Source of the DNA: JAHRAW01 sp028066695
Lineage (GTDB): Bacteria > Pseudomonadota > Gammaproteobacteria > Arenicellales > Poriferihabitantaceae
Assembly (NCBI GenBank): GCA_963457535.1
Contig: OY734803.1
Location: forward strand, 1,240,001-1,304,000
DNA length: 64,000 nt
Direction: 5' to 3'
Part shown: in pieces, positions 53,876 through 63,300 of the stretch
How the letters are laid out: each line of letters begins with the position of its first letter
Numbering within the stretch: position 1 is the stretch's first letter
Translations under genes and position numbers: made by a program
Notes under the pieces: model-generated
Told to the model about the DNA's origin: nothing
Seen by the model: only the letters and a program-made list of their open reading frames with translations
Databases searched by the model: none

Positions 53876-54246
53876 TAAAACGCGCCGCCGCCGCAGCCGC
53901 CGCATGCGCCGCTGCCGCCGATCGCCTGAAATACGTTGTTGAAGACGAAGGAGGAATTGACGCCGTCATCCACAAAATCAATTTGCGCGCCGCGCAAAAA
54001 ACTGACCGCGACCGGATCCACCACCAGTTGAAACCCGCCGTCTCCGCGCATCACGCAGTCGCTTTCCTCGGCGCGCTCGGCGAAAGTCATGCCGTAATTC
54101 ATGCCGCCGCAGCCGCCGCCGGACACATAGATGCGCACCGCCTCGGCGTCATCGCCGGCGTCGCGCACCAGCCCGGCGATGCGCGCGCGCGCGCCTTCGG
54201 TCACCGCGAGATCGGCGTCGGTCAGGGTTTGGTTGTATTCGCTCAT
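53875..54246 (-). CDS. A-type Fe-S carrier (HesB/IscA family), divergent
   Basis: A 123-residue protein of the IscA/HesB family. First conserved cysteine C46 in VSGGGCGGMNYGM. At the C-terminus the usual CxC becomes CxxC: C115 and C118 in GACGGCGGGAF. The core NSSFVF and the VDPVAVSFLRGAQIDFVD segment are typical. A separate erpA is present at 37757, so this is a second carrier. It lies in front of clpS-clpA-EncFtn, which may hint at Fe-S or iron metabolism for the group. Confidence 0.85.
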   Translation of the reverse strand: MSEYNQTLTDADLAVTEGARARIAGLVRDAGDDAEAVRIYVSGGGCGGMNYGMTFAERAEESDCVMRGDGGFQLVVDPVAVSFLRGAQIDFVDDGVNSSFVFNNVFQAIGGSGACGGCGGGAF

Positions 54247-54274
54247 CGGATTTTTTCGGATGGCCGGGCGCGGA

Positions 54275-54283
54275 AATATAGCA
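54275..54283 (-). promoter_or_regulatory. Extended -10 promoter of the hesB-clpS-clpA group
   Basis: On the reverse strand TGCTATATT followed by TCCGCGCC, 29 bases before the HesB ATG. No strong -35 is seen. Confidence 0.5.
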
Positions 54284-54317
54284 CAGGCGCAAAAGGCGGG
54301 AGGGGCGGCGGCGCGCC

Positions 54318-57300
54318 CTATTCCCTCCGCGCGCTGTTTGCCTGCGGTTTCAGGGATTGGAGTTTTTGGAAGAGTTCGTCCATATTGACGACGTCGGCGT
54401 CGCGGAACACTTGCTCGGCGTTCTGGCCGTTCAAAAAGCGGAACACCATGGTGCCGTCGTCGGGTTTTACCTCGCCGTTGCCATCAATGTCCAGCGCCAG
54501 GCCGTCGCGGCCGCGGCGGATTTTGGCGCGGATTTCTTCGGCGTTCGGCCCCGCCTTCGGCGCCTGGCCGCTGACCAGCAAACCGCCTTCGGTTTTCACA
54601 TTGAACAGATAGCGCGCCACGATGATGCCGTCGGACGCGGTTACGCGGCCGTCTTCGTTCACATCCAAATCCTTTGACTCCACCATCGGCTTGATGTTCT
54701 GCGCAATCGTGTCCGCATTCACCGTGGCGTCGATTTTCGCGACCAGCGCGTCAAGGCGCAGGCCGAGCAGGTAGCGCGCGATGAGCACGCCGTCGTTGTG
54801 GTCCGGCTCGCCGCCGGTTTTGTTCACGTCGTTCACATTCAGGGCGAGCCGCGTCCCGCCGTCTTCGTAGCGGACGACTTTGATCTTCAGGCTGTCCAGT
54901 TTGCTCTTCGCGGCCTCGGCGAGCGCCACCGCGTCTTTGGCGAAGACCTCGTCGTTGGAGTCAAACAGCGCGCGGCCGTTCAAAGACCTTGAGATCAAGG
55001 TGCCGTCGCGGCCGTCGGCGGCGCCGCTGCCGTCGACATCCAGGTCAAACTGCCACGGCGTGCCGAAAGTCTTTTTGTCTTCGCCGGCCCCGAACATTCC
55101 GTCCGCCCATTTGCCGGCGCCGGCCGCGTTTACCGCGGCGATTTGCACCTGGTATTTCCCGCCGCTTTCCAGGCCATCGCCGCTTTCAATCGTGTATGCG
55201 CGCGCCTTGCCGCCGCCGGCGATTTTTTCCGGCCGCCAAGAGCCGTCCTTCTCCGCCCAGCGGTAAAGGTAGGTGGTCACCGGCGCGCCACCGTTGTTCT
55301 GCGGCGGCGTCCAGTCCACGGTGATGGAAAGATCGGTGTTGCTGGCGGTCGCCCGGACTTTTCGCGGCTTGCCCGGAACGGTGCGCGGAGTGGCCTTCGC
55401 GATGTCGGCTTCGCCTTCGCCGGCCTCGTTTTCGGCGGTGATTTTCACTTCGTAGTTCTCGCCGTTTGTCAGGCCGGTGATCGCGCCCGCAAAAACATCG
55501 GCGGAAAATGCCGCCGCGTTTTCCGGCGCAAAATCGCCTTCCGCCGTTTTCCAGCGCACATGATAAGTGGTCACCGGCGCGCCGCCGTCGGCATCCGGCG
55601 CGTCCCAGGAAACCCGCAGTTCGGCGTTGTCCGGGGTCAGCGCCAAGTTTTGCGGCGCGCCCGGAACGGTGCGCGGAACCGCGCGCGCCGCGGCCGAGTA
55701 TTCGCCGGCGCCGGCCTCGTTTTTCGCGGCGACCTGCACTTCGTAAGTCATGCCGTTGATCAGGCCGGGGATGGTGTACATGGTGGGCGAGGTGACCTCC
55801 GCCTCGGTATGGGCGCTTTCCGCGCTTCCGGCGATTTTCCAGCGCACCGAATAACCGCTCACTTCGGCGCCGCCGTTTTCGGCCGGGGCCTGCCAAGTTA
55901 CATGGAGTTCCTGGTTGTAGGGCGCGACCGCGACATCGCGCGGCAGGCCGGGCACGGTGCGCGGCGTGCCCTGCGTCACCGCCGGCTTGCCGAGGCCGGC
56001 CGCGTTTCCGGCGGTGATTTCAATTTGGTATTCCTGGCCGTTTTCCAGGGCGGTGACGGTGTGCGCGCGCGCGTCGCCGGAGACCACATGCATGTCCTCG
56101 GCGGCGAAATCCGACGCGTCGGCCAGATTCCAGCGCAGGCGGTAACTCAGCACCGGCGCGCCGTTGTCGGAATCGGGCGCTTCCCAGGTGATGTGCAGTT
56201 CGCCCATGTCGGGCATGACCGCCAAATCTTTCGGCGCGCCGGGGGCGTCGCGCGGCGTGGCCTGCGCCGATTCGCCGTATTCGCCGAAACCCGCGATGTT
56301 TTTTGCGGCGACCTGCACGTCGTAAGTCGCGCCGTTGTTCAGGCCGGTGATGGCGCGCTCCAAAACATCGGCCGGCAATTCCACCGCGTTTTCCGCGGCG
56401 AAATCCGAGTCGTCGGCCAACTTCCAGCGCAGCCGGTAACTCAGCAGCGGCGCGCCGCCGTCCAAGTTCGGCATTTTCCAGGTGACGGTGATTTCGGCGT
56501 TGCCGGGCGCGGCCGCAATCATTTGCGGCGCGAGCGGAACGGTGCGCGGCGCGGATTCGGCCGAGACGGCCGCGCCGAAACCGGCGGCGTTTTGCGCGGC
56601 GACTTCCACCTCATAAGTGGTGCCGTTTCGCCCGATGGCGACGGTGTGGCTGAGAACGCCCGCGTCCACCACCCGCGAGTTTGCGTCGGTGAAATCAATG
56701 GAATCGCCGGGCAATTTCCAGCGCACGCGGTAACGCAGCACCGGCGCGCCGCCGTCGGAGTCCGGCGCCGCCCAGGAAACCCGCAGTTGTTTGTCGCCCG
56801 GCGTCACCGCCAGATTTTGCGGCGCGTCCGGCACGGTGCGCGGAACCGCGCGCGCCGATTCGGAGTATGCGCCGTCTCCGGCCGCGTTTCTCGCGGAAAC
56901 CTGCACCTCGTAAGTCGTGCCATTTTCCAGGCCGGTGATGTCGTATGTGGTCGCGGCGATTTTCGGCGCGTTGGCAAATTCCGACTCGGAAACCGGCTTC
57001 CAGCGCAAAAGATAGATGGACACTTCGTCGCCCCCGTCGTTGGCCGGCGCGTCCCAGGAAACCTTCAGTCGTTCGTTGTCCGGATTCACCGCCAAATTTT
57101 GCGGCGCGTCCGGCACGGTGCGCGGAACGCCGGCGGCGGCGGCGGTCGCGCCGAAACCCGCGGCGTTTTTCGCGGCGATTTCCACCCGGTATAACTCGCC
57201 GTTTTGCAGGCCGGAAATGGTGTGCGCAAAAATGTCCGCGGAAAGTTCGGCGGCGTCTTCCGCGGCGAAAGTCGTGGCCGCGGCCAACTTCCAGCGCAGT

Positions 57301-60300
57301 TTGTAGCCGCTGACTTGGCCGCCGCCGTCTTCGTTCGGCGCCGCCCAGGAAATTTGCAGTTGCGAATTCTCCGGCGAAGCCGCGACGCTTTGCGGCGCGC
57401 CGGGAACGGTGCGCGGAACGCCCCGCGCCGCCGCGGCGTAGTCGCCGATGCCGGCGAGATTTTCCGCGGCGACCTGCACTTCATAAGTCGCGCCGTTTTG
57501 CAGGCCGGAAATGGCGTGCGCAAAAATGTCCGCGGAAAGTTCCGCGGCGTCTTCCGCGGCAAAATCGGCGGCCCCGGCCAATTTCCAGCGGACATGGTAG
57601 GCGCTGACCGCGCGCCCTTTGTCATCGGGCGCCTCCCAAGTGACGCGCAATTCCTCGTTGTCCGGCGCCAGCGCCACCGCCGCCGGCGCGTCCGGCGTGG
57701 TGAACGGCGTCGCCTGCGGCGCGGCGGTGAATTCGCCGATGCCGATGCGGTTTTGCGCGGCGATTTTCACCGCGTAAGTCGCGCCGTTTTCCAGGCCTTC
57801 GGTGATGGTGTAGACCAGGTCGCTTCCCGCGGCGGTTTTCATGTAGGTCATGCCGCCGCCGGCGAGCGATTTGTAATGCACATGGTAGCCGGTGATGTCG
57901 GCGCCGCCGTTGGCGAGCGGCGCCTGCCAGCGCACTTCAATGCGTTTGTCGCCGGCCTCGGTTTGCGCCGCGCGCGGCGCGTCGGGCGCAACCAGCGCCG
58001 GCGCGGCCTGCGCTTCCGCGGCCTCCCAAATCTTGCGGAACACATTGATGGTCACCGGCACGGTCGGAACCGCGGCGACGCGCACTTCGTAGCGCGTGCC
58101 GTTGCTGAGGCCGGCGATGGTGTGCGCGGTCGCGGCGGTCGCGGCCGCGTCTTCGCGCGCCCATTCGGCCGCGCCGACTTCGCGCCAGCGCAACTGGTAC
58201 TGCGCGCCCGGCACCTCGCTCCACTGCGCGCGCAACTCGCCGTTTCGCACCGTGAGTTGCAGATCGCGCGGCGCGGCCGGCATGGTCATGCCGACAATGC
58301 GCAACTCGCCGGGTAGCAGCCCGTTGAACGCGCCGAGCGGCATGCCCTCCAGCGGAACTTCCTTCAGTTCCAGCCGGCGCAGCGCGCCGAGGTCGGCGAA
58401 CACGCCGGCCGGCAATTCGGTGAGGAAGGTCTGGTTGAGTATCAAATCGCGCAGACTCGCCAGGCCCGCAAACACATTCAGCGGCAATTCGGCCAGCAGG
58501 TTTTCGGTCAGGTCCAGCGTCACCAGCCCGCGCATGCCCGCGAACGAATTTTCCGGCAATTCGGAGATGCCTTTGTTGCGCAGGTTCAACTCTTCCACCT
58601 CGCGCAATTTCTCCTCGGAAACTTCGGCGCAACCGAGTCCGCCGAGCGCGGCCTCAATCGCATCGCGCACCGGCGGAATGCGGCCGCACACGCCGCGGTG
58701 CGCGGCGCCGAGAACCGGGTCGGAATACTCGCCGGTGCGCTCGGCGGTTTTCGCGGCGATTTGCACCTGGTAGGTCGTGCCGTTGGTCAGGCCGGTGATG
58801 TCGTAGGAGAGTTTCGGCGCCTCCACTTCGGCGTCGTCGCCGGCCGCAAAAACCGCCGCGGAAACCGGCTTCCAGCGCAAAAGATACGCGGAAACCGCCG
58901 CGCCGCCGTCGTCAAGCGGCGCCTCCCACGACACCGCGAGTTCCTGCGATTGTTTGGTGGCGGCGCGCACATTTTGCGGTTTGCCCGGCTTGCCGAACGG
59001 CGCGGCCGGCGGCGCGGTCGCGTATTCGCCGTCGCCGACCACGTTTTTCGCGGCGATTTGCGCCTGGTAGGTGGTGCCGTTGGTCAGGCCGGTGATTTCA
59101 TATTTCAACTCGGCCGCAGGCGCGGCGAGTTCGGCCGCGTCCTCGCCGGCAAAATTCGCCGCGGAAACCGGCTTCCAGCGCAAAAGATACGCGGAAACCG
59201 CCGCGCCGCCGTCGTCAAGGGGCGCGTCCCAGGCGATTTCCACCACGCCCTCGTCGGCGGAAACCACGCGCGGGTTTTGCGGCGCGCCCGGCAAACCGAA
59301 CGAGGTTCCGCGCATTACTGCGGAACGCCAGGTTTTCGGGGTGATGTCGGGAACGCCGGTGGAACCGACCGTGGCCGCCTGCGGCGCGGCCGGAACCGTG
59401 GCGACGCGAAACTCGTAGGTCGCGCCGTTTTGCACGCCGGCGACGGTGTAATGCGTGTCGCGCGTGGCGGCCGCGTCGGCCGGCGCAAACGCGGCCGCGT
59501 CGGCCGCTTTCCAGCGCACCTGATACTGCGCGCCCACCACCGCGTTCCACCGCACTTCAATTTCGCCGTGCCCGGCGTCCACCTGCAGTCCCTGCGGCGG
59601 CGCGGGCAAATCAAACCCGGTGATCTGCAGCGAGTCGGGGGCCAGCCCGTTGAACGCGCCGAGCGGCAGCGACGCGAGCGGCGTTTGGTGCAGTTCCAAC
59701 TCGCGCAGTTTTGCGAGGTCGGCGAACACATTTTTCGGCAGCGCGGTGAAGCCGTTGGTGTGCAGCGACAACTTGCGCAGTTCGGCGAGCCCGCTGAAAA
59801 GGCCGGCGGAAACCGCCGGGATGGAGTTGTTGCCGAGATCCAACTCGCGCAGGCCGGACAGGCCCGCAAAAATATTCGCCGGATAGGCGCCGATGGCGTT
59901 GTTGGCGAGGCGCAGCGTCTGCAGTTTCGCCAGCCCGGCGAACACATTCGCCGGCAGGTCTATCAGTTGGTTGTCCTGCAGGTGCAGGAACCGCAGGTTT
60001 TCCATGCCGGAGAAATCATCGGCCTGCAACGCGGCGATGGATTTGTTGTTCAGGTCCAACCCGGTGAGTTGCAGCAGGTGGCCGGCGTTGACCCCGGCGC
60101 AGCCGGACAGCGCGACGCCGGCGAGGTCAAGTTGCCGCACCACTTCGCGGTGCACCTGCACGGTGCGCCCGCAGATGCCGGTGCGCGGCGTGCCCTGCAC
60201 GGTTTCGCTGTATGCGCCCATGCCGCCGAGGCTTTCGGCGGCGACTTTCGCCTCATACACGGTGTCGTTGTCCAGGCCGGTGATGATGTAGCGGTTGTTG

Positions 60301-63300
60301 TCGTCCGGCGACGGCGACACCGTGGCCGCGTCGTCGGCAGCAAAGTCGCTCGCGGTAACTTTTTTCCAGCGCAGGTGGTAGGCGACCACGAGCGCGCCGC
60401 CGGTGTTTTCCGGCGGAATCCAAGTGATCGCCAGTTCGGCCGGGTTGGAGGCGCCGGCGTTCACCTCGCGCGGCACGGACGGCGGCGGGAACGGCGCGGC
60501 GCGCGACGCGGCGAAATTCCACGCGCGAAACTCATCGGCGGGCGCGGTGGACGCGGGCGTCTTCGGCGCCGCGGCGACGCGCACTTCGTAAGTCGCGCCG
60601 TTTTTCAGCGGAGTGATGTCGTAACGCGCGGCCGTGGTCGCGGCCGCGTCTTCGGGCGCAAAAGTCGCGGCCGATTCCAACTTCCAGCGCAACTGGTATT
60701 GCGCGCCGGCGGCCGCGTCCCACGCAACTTTCAGCACGCTCTCGCGCGAGACCAGCCGAATCTCGTCCGGCGGCGGCGGCAAATCCATGCCGCGCACGCT
60801 GAGAACGCCCGGAGAAAGCCCGTTGAAAACGCCCGACGGAAGTTGCGTCAGCGAATGGCCGCGCAAATCCAGTTGCGTCAAATGCGAAAGTCCGGCAAAC
60901 ACATCGGCCGGCAAAGTCGCGAACGCGTTGCCGCCGATTGACAAAGTCCGCAAATCCGGCAGCGCGGAAAACGCGTTCGCCGGCAGCGCGGCGATTTCAT
61001 TTTCGGCCGCGTCCAACCCGGTCAAATTCGGCGCGCCGGCGAGCGCGTTTTGCGGCAGCGCGGCGAAAGCGTTGCCGCGCAAATTCAGCATGCGCAACTC
61101 GGCCGAGTTGGTGAAAATTCCGTCCGGCAAAGCGGTCAGCGCGTTTTCGTCCAGGCGCAATTCGCGCAACTTCACCAGGTCGTCAAAAATTTCGCCCGGC
61201 AAAGCCGCCAGCGAATTTCCGTTCAGGCGCAACTCGCGCAGTTTCGCCAGATCGGCGAACACCCCGTCCGGCAAATTGACCAATTCGTTTCCGTCCAGCC
61301 GCAACTTCTGCAGTTCGCGCATGCCGGCGAAATCGTTCGCGGTCAATGCGGCGATTTCTTCGCCGGAAAGGTCCAGTTCGGTCAGCGCGCGCACATCTTC
61401 CGCGGAAACCGCGGCGCAGCCGGCGCGGCCGGTTTGCAGCGTGATTTCCGCATGCACTTCTTCGCTGCGGTCGCACACGCCGAGCAACGGCGTGCCGCGC
61501 ACCGCCGCGGCGTATGCGCCGGGGCCGCCGATGGTTTCCGCGGCGATTTGCACTTCATAGGCGGCGCCGTCGGTCAGGCCGGTGATGTCATAGGTCAGCG
61601 CCGGCGCGGCCACCGCGGCGCGGTCGGCCGGCGCATAGGAAGTCGCGGCGAGCGGCTTCCAGCGCAAGTGGTAGGTCAAAATCGGCGTGCCGCCGTCGTT
61701 GTCGGGCGCGTCCCAGGAGGCGGCCAATTCGCCCGACACCACCGCGTCCGCGCGCGCGTTTTGCGGCGCGCCCGGCGGCGGGAAAGGCGCGCCGCGCAAC
61801 TCGGCGAAAGGCCAGACAACTTCACCGGAGGAGGACGCGGCCGCCGGCGTTTCCGGAACCGTGGCGACGAACACCCGGTACTCCGCGCCGTTGGGCAGGC
61901 CGGTGATGGTATGCCCACCGCCGCGCAGCGCGAACGAATCTTCGGGCGCGAAAGTCGCGGCCGCGGCCGGCTTCCAGCGCAACTGGTAATGCGCGCCGGC
62001 GGCCGCGTCCCATTCGGCGCGCAAAGTGCCGTCGCGCGCAATCAGGCGGAAATTCGCCGGCGGCGCGGGAGTCTGCAGCCCCTTGACCTTAAACTCCCCG
62101 GGAATTACCCGGTTGAAAACGCCCGGCGGAAAGGCGGTGAAGCGGCTGTTGCTCAGGTCCAGCACGCGCAAATTTACCGCTTCGGCAAACACGTTCGCCG
62201 GCAGCGTGGTCAGGTCGCGGTTGCCGCCCAGCGCCAGAAGCCGCAACTCGCCCAGGCCGGCAAACACATTTTCCGGCAGCGCGGTCAGTTGGTTGTTTTG
62301 CATGGTCAACTGCCGCAGTTCGGAGAGCCCGGCAAACACGCCGGCCGGCAGCGACGAAATCTGGTTGCCCTGCAAACGCAATTCCTGCAGTTTGGAAAGT
62401 CCGGCAAACAAATTCGCCGGCAGCGCGGTGATTCTGGGGGTCACGGCGCTCAAATACAACTTCCGCAGATTGTCCATGCCGGCAAACGCGTTTTCGGTCA
62501 GCGTTCCAAGCGGGCCGAACGCCACATTCACCTCGGTGATCGCGCGCAAATGCTCGGCCGTAACGGTGGCGCAGGGGGAGTTCGCGAGCGGGATCCTTTG
62601 CGAACTTGAGTAAAGGTCGGTGCGCGCCCGCACGACGATGTAGTCGCGCACCAGCGGCGTGCGGTCGCAGACGCCGGTGCGCGCGAGCGCGCGCGTGGAG
62701 GCGTAGAGACCTTCGCCAGCGGTGTTTTCCGCGGCGATTTGCACTTCATAAGTCTCGCCGAGAGTCAGCCCGGTGATGCTGTGGGAGAGTTCGGCCGGGA
62801 GCGCCACCTCGGCGCGGTCGGCCGGCGCGAAAGAAGTCGCGGCGAGCGGCTTCCAGCGCAGCAAATATTTCATGGGCGGCGGACCGCCGTTGCCGGCCGG
62901 CGCGGCCCAACTGACATCCAGCCGTTCCGCATAAATGGACTGCGCGCGCAATTCGCGCGGCGCGAGCGGGGGCGGGAACACCATGCCGCGCGCGGCTTCG
63001 CTGTATTCGCCGAGGCCGGCGGCGTTTTCCGCGGCGATTTGCACTTCATAAGCGATGCCGCGGGCGAGTCCGGCGTCGCGGATGGCGTAGGCGAGCGTGT
63101 CCTTGTCCACCGTGGCGCGGTCTTGCGGCGCATGCGCGGCCGCCGCGGCCGGCTTCCAGCGCAAGTGGTAGGAAGTTACCGGCGCGCCGCCGTCGGCCGC
63201 CGGCGCCCGCCAACTGACATCCAATTGCTTGGGCACGGTCGCGGCGATTTGCACATTGCGCGGCGCGTCCGGAAGGCCGAACACATGGCCGGCCGCCGCC

